Shown one piece after another: positions 17,007-25,171 of a DNA stretch of 41,779 bases (position 1 is its first letter; every line of letters starts with the position of its first letter). The notes below the pieces were generated by a model. That model had not been told where the DNA came from. It did no database searches and was given only the letters and a program-made list of their open reading frames with translations. The DNA comes from Gammaproteobacteria bacterium (lineage in GTDB: Bacteria; Pseudomonadota; Gammaproteobacteria; Pseudomonadales; Pseudohongiellaceae), in the NCBI GenBank assembly GCA_026710425.1, contig JAPORB010000164.1, forward strand, positions 1-41,779. Direction: 5' to 3'. Position numbers and translations under genes: made by a program.

Positions 17007-17816
17007 ATGAAATCCATGATCACAGTAAAACCTGCGCTAACTGCGCTTTTATTCTCGGTGGTGGCGGGCTCATATGGGATGTCAGCTTTGTCCCAGACCC
17101 CAGAAGAGATAGGCCTGCGTATTGAGAAAGAATACCATGAGGCCTTGGATGGTTTCGCAAACTATACCGCCAATCTCAATATGCTGTTACGCAATCGGCA
17201 AGGTCAGGAAAGTGAACGCCAGTTGCGGATCAAGGTCCTTGAGATGGAGAATGACGGCGACCGAAGCCTCTTTATCTTCGACGAACCTCGCGATGTCGCC
17301 GGCACTGCATTTCTTGTCCACTCTCGCCGTGAGGAAAATGATGAGCAGTGGCTGTATCTGCCGGCATTGCAAAGGGTGAAAAGGATCGCTTCCTCCAACC
17401 GTTCTGGCTCCTTCATGGGCAGCGAATTTGCTTACGAAGATATGGGGGTGCCTGAGGTTGAAAAATTCACCTATAAATACTTACGTGATGAGTCATGTGC
17501 AAATTCGGAATGCACGGTAACCGAACGCTATCCGGTAGATAAACGGTCGGGATACCGGCGTCAGGTAGTCTGGCGGGACAAGGATGAGTTGCGCATCCGT
17601 CGTATAGAGTTTTACGATCGCAAGGATTCCCTCCTGAAAACACTAAATTTTGAAGACTATCAGCAATATCAGGACAGATACTGGCAGGCTCATACTCTCG
17701 ACATGGTCAACCATGTGACCGGTAAAAGTACGACGCTAACCTGGTCCGACTTCGTCTATGGCGAGGATGTCAACGCAAACGAGTTCACTCAGACTGGCTT
17801 AAGGCGTATCCGTTGA
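17007..17816 (+). CDS. LolA-like periplasmic protein (outer membrane lipoprotein-sorting protein family)
   Basis: A protein of 269 residues with a signal peptide (about 1-30, ending MSALSQ). The conserved core of this LolA-like family is clear: FIFDEPRDVAGTAFL, then DEQWLYLPALQRVKRI and SNRSGSFMGSEFAYEDM. Members are thought to carry lipids or lipoproteins across the periplasm and are usually encoded beside an RND-type exporter. Here no RND gene is present; instead an outer-membrane protein overlaps or directly follows, and a squalene/phytoene synthase comes third. That order suggests a role in lipid or isoprenoid traffic, which is inference only. Start at 17007 is chosen for the signal peptide; ATG at 17016 is an alternative. 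Confidence 0.88.
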   Translation: MKSMITVKPALTALLFSVVAGSYGMSALSQTPEEIGLRIEKEYHEALDGFANYTANLNMLLRNRQGQESERQLRIKVLEMENDGDRSLFIFDEPRDVAGTAFLVHSRREENDEQWLYLPALQRVKRIASSNRSGSFMGSEFAYEDMGVPEVEKFTYKYLRDESCANSECTVTERYPVDKRSGYRRQVVWRDKDELRIRRIEFYDRKDSLLKTLNFEDYQQYQDRYWQAHTLDMVNHVTGKSTTLTWSDFVYGEDVNANEFTQTGLRRIR

Positions 17817-17830
17817 GCCAAAGGCTAGTG

Positions 17831-19129
17831 ATGCAATCGCAGCCACCTGATTCCGGGTGCCGCAGCACAATGTTCAACATATTGCCGGGTCCCCGTATTT
17901 TGCTCATGCTTCTCGTAAGCATTGGCGTAGCATGTCCATTGGCCCAAGCTCAGGTTGAATTTTTCGATCTTGCCGGCGATCTTACACTGGAGACCCGCCA
18001 TTCCCCTGAAAGCGGCCTCTATCCTGGACAGACCTCCTCCGCAAGCGGATTTTCGCTGACACCAAGGCTATATTTTGAGAATGCTCAGGGATGGAGTTTT
18101 AATCTCACCCCCTTTCTGCGCATCGACCATGTCGATTCGGAGAGAACCCACATGGATTTGCGTCAAGCGTATTTCCTGATGTTTGGTGACATTGGTGATG
18201 ACCAGTGGGAATTACGACTGGGCATTGATCAGGTCTTTTGGGGCGTAACGGAGTCTCAGCATCTAGTTGATATCATTAATCAGGTTGATCTCGTCGAGAA
18301 TCCGTCAGCTGAGCAGAAACTGGGGCAGACGATGGTCCATTTCACCCGCTTTGGTAACTGGGGCACTGCCGAGCTATTTGTGCTTCCATTTCATCGGCCA
18401 CGCACATTTCCCGGAGCCGGGGGCCGACTGCGACTGGCACTTCCGGTAGATCCCGATCCTATTTCGCGAGCTGCGTCCAATGATGAAAGACATATCGATC
18501 TTGCTGCCCGATACAGCCATTCCTTTGGTCCACTGGACCTCGGCTTGAGTGTGTTTGACGGCACCAGTCGGGAGCCTGTGTTATTTCCAGAGCTGGATGC
18601 CATCGGCTCACCAGCCTTGTTGCAACACTACGATGATATCCGTCAGTATGGGCTTGATGCTCAGCTGACTACCGGTGCCTGGCTGCTGAAGTTGGAAGCG
18701 ATTCATCGCAGTGGTGAAACCAACTTGGTTGGCGAGCAAGAGGATTATGCGGCGGCGGTCATGGGCTTTGAATATCAATTCCAATCTGTTTTTGGTGGCA
18801 CGGATCTTTCGCTGGTTTCCGAGTGGAACATTGATGCCAGAGGCGATCGGGCATTGCCGAGGCGAAATCCGCTCACCTTGCAAAATGATTTAGCCGTGTT
18901 AACTCGCTTTGGTTTCAACGATGTCAGTGGCAGCGAACTGACAATTGGCGTAATTCGGGATATGGAACGCGATTCGCAATTGGCCGCAGTAGAATTCAGT
19001 CGGCGGCTCACCGACCGCTGGTCCATCAGTCTGGAGTGGTATGGCTTGCTGGAAATCGACCCCGATGAAATTTTCTATCAGGCACGCCGGGACAGTTTTT
19101 TCGAACTCAGTCTGAGTCTATTCCTTTGA
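17831..19129 (+). CDS. outer-membrane beta-barrel protein of unknown substrate
   Basis: I choose ATG at 17831 (432 residues), which has AAAGG just upstream. A TTG at 17813 overlapping the previous stop and an ATG at 17870 are alternatives. Either way the hydrophobic stretch ILLMLLVSIGVACPLAQAQ gives a signal peptide. The mature protein has alternating hydrophobic and polar strands with frequent aromatic residues, such as GFSLTPRLYFE, GWSFNLTPFLRI and WELRLGIDQVFWG, and ends in strand-like FFELSLSLFL. This is the look of a porin-type barrel. It is often seen next to LolA-like proteins as a hypothetical protein. The substrate is unknown. Confidence 0.78.
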   Translation: MQSQPPDSGCRSTMFNILPGPRILLMLLVSIGVACPLAQAQVEFFDLAGDLTLETRHSPESGLYPGQTSSASGFSLTPRLYFENAQGWSFNLTPFLRIDHVDSERTHMDLRQAYFLMFGDIGDDQWELRLGIDQVFWGVTESQHLVDIINQVDLVENPSAEQKLGQTMVHFTRFGNWGTAELFVLPFHRPRTFPGAGGRLRLALPVDPDPISRAASNDERHIDLAARYSHSFGPLDLGLSVFDGTSREPVLFPELDAIGSPALLQHYDDIRQYGLDAQLTTGAWLLKLEAIHRSGETNLVGEQEDYAAAVMGFEYQFQSVFGGTDLSLVSEWNIDARGDRALPRRNPLTLQNDLAVLTRFGFNDVSGSELTIGVIRDMERDSQLAAVEFSRRLTDRWSISLEWYGLLEIDPDEIFYQARRDSFFELSLSLFL

Positions 19130-19155
19130 ACAGACAACTCAGAAAGTCATAAATT

Positions 19156-20199
19156 GTGTCTGAAGTGAATACTAATACTGCAATGACTCTGGAACAGGAT
19201 CTTCAGTATCAGACTGACATACTGCCCGGTGTGTCCAGAACCTTTGCACTGACCATTCCGGCTTTGCCACATCGCCTGGAGGTGATAGTGACCAATGCCT
19301 ATTTGCTGTGCCGTATTGCTGACACTATTGAGGATGATCCACAAATGGATGTCAGTCTAAAAGAAGAAAATCTCAAACGTTTTTTATCTACAGTCAAGGG
19401 GGAGGAAGACCCAGCAGATTTCTCAGCTTCCGTCTCACCGTTACTTTGCCCGGAATTGTCGGCCGAAGCGGAACTTATGCGTAATTCATACCGAGTGGTC
19501 GGCATTACTCACTCATTCACTGAGGCCGAGCGACATATCCTTGAGCGCTGCGTCTCCGTGATGTGTCTGGACATGCAAAAATTTCAGCGCAACAGTAGCT
19601 TGACTGGGTTGCGAGACCTTCCGGAACTGGATGCCTACTGTTATGCCGTGGCCGGGGTCATCGGTGAAATGCTCACTGACCTGTTTTGTATTCAGTGTCA
19701 GGAGTTAGAGGATAGACATGCCCACCTGCGCGAACTGGGCATCTCTTTTGGCCAGGGGCTGCAAATGACCAATATCTTGAAGGATATTTGGACTGACCAT
19801 GAACGTGGTGCCTGCTGGTTACCGCGTTCGGTGTTTGGTGATGACAGCCTATCATTTGAAAATCTGCCAGAGCACCATCAGTCGGAAGCATTCCAGAGCG
19901 GCTTACATAACCTGATCGGTATCGCCCATGGGCATCTTCAGAATGCTCTGGAATATACTTGCACCCTTCCGGTGAGAGAACCAGGTATGCGCCGGTTTTG
20001 CCTATGGGCTCTTGGTATGGCGGTACTGACCCTGCAAAAAATTGAGCAGAACCCGCTCTTTACCTCTTCTGATCAGGTCAAAATTTCTCGCCGCTCTGTG
20101 AAGGCAACCTTGCTGGCTACCAATCTCATGCTGCGCAGCAATAGTGGATTGCGTTGGTTGTTCCGTCGGGCTGCAAAAGGTTTACCAGCAACCCCCTGA
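19156..20199 (+). CDS. squalene/phytoene synthase family protein, squalene synthase-like
   Basis: A protein of 347 residues, GTG start at 19156, 27 bp after the outer-membrane gene. It carries both aspartate-rich prenyl-diphosphate motifs: DTIED at 56-60 (first) and DIWTD at 210-214 within MTNILKDIWTDHERG (second). PGVSRTFALTIPALP near the start is the usual substrate pocket segment, and YCYAVAGVIGEMLTDLF is the conserved helix between. The enzyme condenses two C15 or C20 diphosphates head to head. The long C-terminal helical part favours a squalene synthase over a phytoene synthase, but no cyclase, epoxidase or desaturase gene is present in the window to decide. It converges with the NHL gene at 20362. 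Confidence 0.88.
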   Translation: MSEVNTNTAMTLEQDLQYQTDILPGVSRTFALTIPALPHRLEVIVTNAYLLCRIADTIEDDPQMDVSLKEENLKRFLSTVKGEEDPADFSASVSPLLCPELSAEAELMRNSYRVVGITHSFTEAERHILERCVSVMCLDMQKFQRNSSLTGLRDLPELDAYCYAVAGVIGEMLTDLFCIQCQELEDRHAHLRELGISFGQGLQMTNILKDIWTDHERGACWLPRSVFGDDSLSFENLPEHHQSEAFQSGLHNLIGIAHGHLQNALEYTCTLPVREPGMRRFCLWALGMAVLTLQKIEQNPLFTSSDQVKISRRSVKATLLATNLMLRSNSGLRWLFRRAAKGLPATP

Positions 20200-20361
20200 A
20201 GAACACGTTCCCTCGATAGTCCTGATAATTTGTGGCTGCAATCCTGCGGTCGTACCTTCAAAGAATCAATACTGGCAACGATAAGCAGGATGGCAATAGC
20301 CACCCCGCCTGTTGCGACCGCGCCAGCGGCTTTAACCTGTAATGGAACGCTAATTAAATTA

Positions 20362-21504
20362 TTAAGAATTGCCGGGCTGCCTTTCATACTTGGTAAACGC
20401 TCCTCCCGCCCAGCTCAATGAGTTAGGTCCTTCCGCTGCATAGACATTGCCTTCGGCATCCACAGCAACGCCTTCACCCGCAGTCCCCTGACCTTCACGA
20501 TCCGGTCTTTCGAACGGCTGAATCAAGCCAACTATGGTGTCTTCTTCCAGGGGGCCGATACGAACTCCATTGCGCCATCCTACATGGTTAGTTGGACTGG
20601 ACTCGGAATCAATGGCATACACCATATTGTCTTCTGTGATGTACATTCCACTGATTCGACCATAGGCATAGCGTGATTCCAGATAGTTGCCGTCCTGGTC
20701 AAATATTTCAATCCGGTGATTACCGCGATCAGCAACCCATAGACGACCTTGGGCATCAAACGCCAGGGCATGGGGTGTTCGGAATTCACCATGACGGACA
20801 CCTATCTGTCCCCATTCCTTGATGAAAGTGCCATCAGGCGCAAATTTCATAATGCGTCCGGTATTCCCGTTTGCGCGGCCTTCTTCCATCGCCGCGACCG
20901 TGGTCATGCCCTGTCCATTGTGGCCATCAGAAACATAGATACTACCGTCTGGGCCTACCACCACATCATTAGGCTGATTGAACATGCCGAGATCTGTACC
21001 GGCCTGGCCAGGGGTACCCAGACTCATTAGCAGCTCACCATCAGCACTAAAATGATGCACCTGATGGCCCTTGGTGCCATCGGCATTGGCTGCAAAGTCG
21101 GTGACCCAGACCGTGCCATCCTCAGCGGCATAAATGCCATGCGGGGTCTGCATCAGACCGCCTCCGAAATTGGCCATGATCTCGCCGGTATGCCTATTGA
21201 ATTTGAATATCGGATCTACCGGATTGGTGTCGCAATTTACCGGCACCCCACCACCGAAACTGCTGGCACCGCATCGTTCATAAGCCCAGATGTGGCCATC
21301 TGTTGGGTCTATATCAATGCCGGCTGTTGATCCCCAGTTTCTGCCTGCGGGCAGTTCTCCCCAGTTTTGCGTAACCACCGGATTAGGGTCGGGTATTCCT
21401 TCGCCAGTAATTATATTGCCTTGGGCAATTGCGCCCGAGGTTGTGAGCATTGCAAACAAGGCAGGCAGGAAAATTCGAGACATCTTTACAGCACTGTTTT
21501 TCAT
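20362..21504 (-). CDS. secreted NHL-repeat beta-propeller protein
   Basis: A protein of 380 residues with a signal peptide (1-27, ending GAIAQ). GAGGTG lies 6 bases before the ATG. The body is a six-bladed propeller of NHL-type units, recognisable by repeated turns: GIDIDPTDGHIW, GIYAAEDGTVWVTD, DVVVGPDGSIYVSDGHNG, ALAFDAQGRLWVADRGNHRIEIFD and GVAVDAEGNVYAAEG. It resembles the peptidyl-alpha-hydroxyglycine alpha-amidating lyase-like group of bacterial proteins, though lyase activity cannot be claimed. It is periplasmic or secreted. Its upstream region is a diverged tandem duplication (21503-21885), so regulation may be unusual. Confidence 0.85.
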   Translation of the reverse strand: MKNSAVKMSRIFLPALFAMLTTSGAIAQGNIITGEGIPDPNPVVTQNWGELPAGRNWGSTAGIDIDPTDGHIWAYERCGASSFGGGVPVNCDTNPVDPIFKFNRHTGEIMANFGGGLMQTPHGIYAAEDGTVWVTDFAANADGTKGHQVHHFSADGELLMSLGTPGQAGTDLGMFNQPNDVVVGPDGSIYVSDGHNGQGMTTVAAMEEGRANGNTGRIMKFAPDGTFIKEWGQIGVRHGEFRTPHALAFDAQGRLWVADRGNHRIEIFDQDGNYLESRYAYGRISGMYITEDNMVYAIDSESSPTNHVGWRNGVRIGPLEEDTIVGLIQPFERPDREGQGTAGEGVAVDAEGNVYAAEGPNSLSWAGGAFTKYERQPGNS

Positions 21505-21885
21505 GATTGCACCTCTATGTCGGATGATTATTGCTTTTGTTGGTTTTGTTGGTTTTGTTACTTTATAGCGTTATTACGTAATTCAATTTAAATTCTACAA
21601 CATAAACTAGTCAGACTCACCTTTTGCTATTTTGCAATTAATATCAAATGACTACTCTTGCGTTATTATTGAATTAATTGGGAGAATATAGTCTTGGGTA
21701 TGGATGATTGCACTTCCATATCGGATGATTGTTGGTTTTGTTACTTTATAGCGTTATCACGAAATTCAATTCAAAAATTGTATAACATAAACTGGACAGA
21801 AGCACCTTTTGCTATTTTGCAATTGATACTACATGACTACTCATCCTTTATTATTGAATTGATTTGGAGAATACTTTCTCGGGTA
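21503..21885. repeat. diverged tandem duplication upstream of the NHL gene
   Basis: Two units follow one another, about 21503-21703 and 21704-21885. Both begin ATGATTGCAC, share the landmarks TTGTTACTTTATAGCGTTAT, CACCTTTTGCTATTTTGCAA and GACTACTC, and end with GGAGAATA then GGGTA. Unit 1 has extra TTGGTTTTG copies. The first unit overlaps the start codon of the NHL gene, so the duplication covers its 5' untranslated region and promoter area. The rest of this 530-bp gap (to 22035) shows no gene. Confidence 0.85.
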
Positions 21886-22035
21886 CGCAGCTTACACTAC
21901 AAACAGAAGAGACTCATCTGGTTTGGGAATATTTCCGACACTCATTGCCACCATTAGGGTAATTGCCCTGCACAAGACGATACCTTCCCGGACTGATATA
22001 ATCCTAACTGTATGCTATGCTCAGAGGAAATGATC

Positions 22036-22566
22036 ATGATTTACTGTCTTGAGGAACACCGCGTTGAATTTGTAGGCGACGACCACTTCATAGCAGAAAA
22101 TGCCACCGTGGTAGGACGAGTACGATTAGAAAATAATGTCAGTGTCTGGTTCAGTGCAGTCATTCGCGGAGATAACGAACTGATTAGTATTGGAGAGAAT
22201 TCAAATATCCAGGATGGTTCGGTGCTACACACCGACCCCGGGATACCCCTCTGTATCGGCAAAAATGTCACGGTTGGCCATAAAGTAATGCTGCATGGTT
22301 GTCGGATTGGTGATAACTCTCTAATTGGCATCAATTCTGTGATCCTCAATGGTGCTGTCATTGGCAAGAACTGTCTTATTGGCGCCAACAGCCTGGTGAC
22401 CGAGGGCAAACAAATTCCAGATGGCTCGTTAGTCATGGGTTCACCTGCAAAGGTTGTGAGAGATCTTGGGGATGCACAGCAACAGCGATTGCTATTGAGT
22501 GCTGAAACCTATGTAAAAAATTTTAAGCGATTCAAGGCCGGCATGCGAAAACAGATTCATAGGTAA
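22036..22566 (+). CDS. gamma-class carbonic anhydrase family protein (YrdA/PaaY-like)
   Basis: A left-handed beta-helix protein of 176 residues from ATG 22036, which has AGAGGA 8 bases upstream; ATGs at 22012 and 22030 are less likely. The hexapeptide repeats run from about residue 15 to 150. Three zinc-ligand histidines are in place: H65 in GSVLHTD, H82 and H87 in [10 protein letters not shown], plus Q59 in NIQDG. The family includes active carbonic anhydrases and related thioesterase or carnitine-linked proteins, so the actual reaction is open. It acts in the cytosol. The next gene (trmO relic) follows on the same strand after about 90 bp. Confidence 0.92.
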   Translation: MIYCLEEHRVEFVGDDHFIAENATVVGRVRLENNVSVWFSAVIRGDNELISIGENSNIQDGSVLHTDPGIPLCIGKNVTVGHKVMLHGCRIGDNSLIGINSVILNGAVIGKNCLIGANSLVTEGKQIPDGSLVMGSPAKVVRDLGDAQQQRLLLSAETYVKNFKRFKAGMRKQIHR

Positions 22567-22656
22567 GTCTGTAGTATCACTGCGGTACTAATACTGTCTT
22601 TGCCCGGAACAGGAGGCTTTGTCTATTTGAAAGACATTGAATCTGAATCCACTATC

Positions 22657-23368
22657 ATGATTGAACCTGTGGGCTATATCCATAGTCCGTTCAAGCAGAA
22701 GTTTGCCATCCCGCGTCAGCCCAATCTGGTGAAGCAGGCCATTGATGGAGTTGTGCTGAAATCAACTTTCACTGACTGTCATATACTTCGGGAACTTGAG
22801 CAGTTCTCACACTTTTGGTTGCTGTTCCATTTTCATGCTACTGCTGCACAAGGCTGGTCTTCAACTGTGCAGCCACCTCGTCTTGGTGGCAAAACCAGGG
22901 TAGGTGTCTTTGCCTCACGCTCACCCTTTCGTCCCAATGGTATTGGCATGTGAGCTAATTGAAAATCACGGTTATCAGTTACGAGATGGTCGTGTCAGGA
23001 TACAGCTAGGTAGCATTGATCTGCTGGACGGTACACCTATACTTGATATCAAGCCTTACTTGCCGTTTGCTGACAGCCTGCCAGAGGCCAAAGGTGGATT
23101 TGCTGCGGAAATACCGGGCAAAGCCACTGAAGTGTTGTTCTCCCACTGCGCCGAAGCTCAACTGGAGGAACTTGAAGCTACAATGCCAACACTACGCAGT
23201 TTTATCATTGCAGTGCTGAGGCAAGATCCTCGTCCAGCATGGCGAATACGAGAAGATGATGACAAGCAATACGGCATGAATCTCTATGACATAAATATCA
23301 AGTGGCAATTCCAGGATGACGCTATCATTGTCATAAGGATTGACAAGATAGAAACACTAAATTCATAG
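22657..23368 (+). pseudogene. trmO: trmO (tRNA t6A37 N6-methyltransferase), frameshifted
   Basis: The first frame (ATG at 22657, or TTG at 22627 behind AGGAGG) encodes the TsaA/VirR-type N-terminal half: EPVGYIHSPFKQKFAIPRQP, LEQFSHFWLLFHFH and SRSPFRPNGIGM. It stops at 22951. The second half continues in another frame from about 22942: ACELIENHGYQLRDG, LLDGTPILDIKPYLPFADS, then the C-terminal domain RIREDDDKQYGMNLYD. TrmO uses SAM to methylate t6A at position 37 of threonine tRNAs. The expected sequence at the junction is NGIGMSACELIE, so about 8 bases are missing, consistent with deletion between two GGCATG copies. As drawn, the protein is broken, although both halves are otherwise well preserved, so the break is recent or a sequencing error. 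Confidence 0.88.
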
Positions 23369-23600
23369 AGGAAACCGATCATCAATTAAGATTACCAAAA
23401 GTACCCTAGGTAGGAATGTGAATGGTTATGATAAAAACTGATCGGTATACTATATTAATTTCTCAATAGGATAACAGGAATATGAAAATATTCAAGGGAT
23501 CTGGATCAGCGTAAATCCCTCAGTGATAGAATACTAATGGGTGACGTTGTTAGGGGTCGATAACTCCTTTACTACTGCTTGATATAAGAGGGCGATTATC

Positions 23601-24788
23601 ATGTTGATTAATAGTAAGAATATTGTGGTACGTTTTAAAGAAAACCTTAGATGGGCGACCAGACTCGATCTGGTTTCAGCATGGGCAACTGAACATAAAG
23701 GTCTCAGTATTCTAGAAGAAGAATACAATAAGCAGGCTTTGCAGGTGCGTGCGATTATCGGCCTGTGGAACCACTTAACTGAGCCAGAGGCACTTCGTAG
23801 GTTGAATCAGTTGGGGGAATTGCGCTTGGCGAAAGATCGACATTTTCATCCGAAAGTTTACCTGTTTACTGGGCAGGGTCGAGCTTGTGCCTGGGTCGGC
23901 AGTGCCAACTTTACAGCAGGTGGCTTTCAAAATAATGAGGAAGCTATATTTGAATCCGAAGACACGCATTCTGTATCTGCGTGGTTTGATATACTCTGGA
24001 ATAAGTGCGGACACTTGGAACAAGATACAATTGACTCTTATAAAGATGATTACGAGAAAACTAGAAAATATGCGCGCGTAAAGCCAAAAAATGGTAAGAC
24101 CAAGCCAATTGAACTCCTCGAAGGAGTTAAGGACTGGGGTAGTTATGTCAATGCTGTGCGAGAATGCGACATATGGTGGAGCAACCGATCGAATTTTTCA
24201 GTACTTGGAGAGAGCGATAGCTGGCTACATACTATTGATATCTTGCACGATATTATTGCCCGTAAAAATCTCAAAACATTGGAAGATTCCGAAAAAAGAC
24301 GGGTTCTTGGATTAAGTCTCGATAGCTGGGCTTTGCTCGGCAAAATGCGGCAATCTTCTATGGGAACGGTATTTGGCATTAATGCTGACAATATCCAGAG
24401 GATTCTTCGGAAGGTAGCTACTGCCGAAAATGATGCCTTTCCCGACCTGGCGTTCATCTCCTATGAGGAAATAAGGAAATTTAGTGGCATCGGACAAGGA
24501 ATTGCTACGAGGCTTCTCTCGTTAGCAAGGCCGGACCGATTTGTATCAGTCAATGGGGGATCACTTAAATTTCTTGCACGGTTTGCTGGGTTAAAACCTT
24601 CAACCTTAGGAAAACCTGACAACTATCGCAAACTCCTTGAATATGCTTATGATCAGTCTTGGTTTCAAGCGAGTGAGCCCAAGCATGGTTTTGAAGCATC
24701 GATCTGGAGAATGAGAATTGCATTGCTGGATTGTTTTGTATATAGCCACAAAAACAAAAGCAGCAACGACCACAGCCTCCAGCAATAA
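23601..24788 (+). CDS. phospholipase D-like nuclease family protein with extra C-terminal domain
   Basis: A protein of 395 residues; AGAGGG precedes the ATG by 8 bases. The N-terminal third is a PLD-like domain with a single catalytic motif: HPK at 83-85 in HFHPKVYLF, and GSANFTAGG at 100-108. One motif means it would act as a dimer, as in PLD-type restriction nucleases and Nuc. The C-terminal part (about 250-385) carries FSGIGQGIATRLLSLA, reminiscent of a helix-hairpin-helix, and RPDRFVSVNGGS. Proteins of this form are often in defence or mobile islands. Its stop at 24788 sits within 5 bases of where a cut PQQ dehydrogenase begins, so it looks like an inserted gene. Confidence 0.82.
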   Translation: MLINSKNIVVRFKENLRWATRLDLVSAWATEHKGLSILEEEYNKQALQVRAIIGLWNHLTEPEALRRLNQLGELRLAKDRHFHPKVYLFTGQGRACAWVGSANFTAGGFQNNEEAIFESEDTHSVSAWFDILWNKCGHLEQDTIDSYKDDYEKTRKYARVKPKNGKTKPIELLEGVKDWGSYVNAVRECDIWWSNRSNFSVLGESDSWLHTIDILHDIIARKNLKTLEDSEKRRVLGLSLDSWALLGKMRQSSMGTVFGINADNIQRILRKVATAENDAFPDLAFISYEEIRKFSGIGQGIATRLLSLARPDRFVSVNGGSLKFLARFAGLKPSTLGKPDNYRKLLEYAYDQSWFQASEPKHGFEASIWRMRIALLDCFVYSHKNKSSNDHSLQQ

Positions 24789-25167
24789 CTCCCGTCTGCT
24801 GGTCTATAGGATCGATGGTGAAGTACAGCTTCCACGAGTTCCGCTGGAAACCAGTAATGAGATTGATTTTATGATTCCACAAACTGATGCGCCCATTGAA
24901 GTCATTGTAGCAGGCGATCTGGCCTATAACCGGAACTGCGCGGTTTGCCATGGCATGGACGGCATCAGTTTACGACGAGACACTTACCCGGATTTGCGTC
25001 ACAGCAGCCGGATGCTCATTGCGGCTAGTTGGGATAGCGTGGTGCTTGGTGGAGAGTTGCAGGATAACGCTATGGTTTCCTTTGCCGACCAGCTGGTTGA
25101 TGGCGAGGCAGAAGCAATTCGGGCCTACATAATTTCGCGTGCCGAAAGCAATTTCGCTGAGCAATAG
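24784..25167 (+). pseudogene. 3' remnant of PQQ-dependent alcohol dehydrogenase (cytochrome c end)
   Basis: The frame encodes SRLLVYRIDGEVQLP, then the cytochrome c part GDLAYNRNCAVCHGMDG, with the haem site CAVCH, followed by LRRDTYPDLRHSS, ASWDSVVLGG, MVSFADQL and RAYIISR. This is the C-terminal haem domain of quinohaemoprotein alcohol dehydrogenases, periplasmic enzymes of about 600-700 residues. Only the last 127 or so residues exist; the propeller that holds PQQ is absent from the window. A frame start at 24718 exists only because this reading frame happens to be open inside the PLD gene. No signal peptide remains, so haem could not be attached. Treat as a relic. Confidence 0.85.
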
Positions 25168-25171
25168 TCTG

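Noticed and set aside
20073-20387. 104-codon minus-strand frame with a hydrophobic stretch, suggesting a sorting signal
   Set aside because: It overlaps the well-supported squalene synthase and NHL genes, and the resemblance to a VPxL sorting motif is superficial.
22930-22960. Programmed frameshift in trmO
   Set aside because: No slippery heptamer is visible at GGTATTGGCATGTGAGC, and expected residues (M-S-A-C) are missing, which points to a deletion.
24718-25167. Independent small cytochrome c gene
   Set aside because: It has no signal peptide, its first 22 codons lie inside the PLD gene in another frame, and the rest matches the end of PQQ alcohol dehydrogenase.
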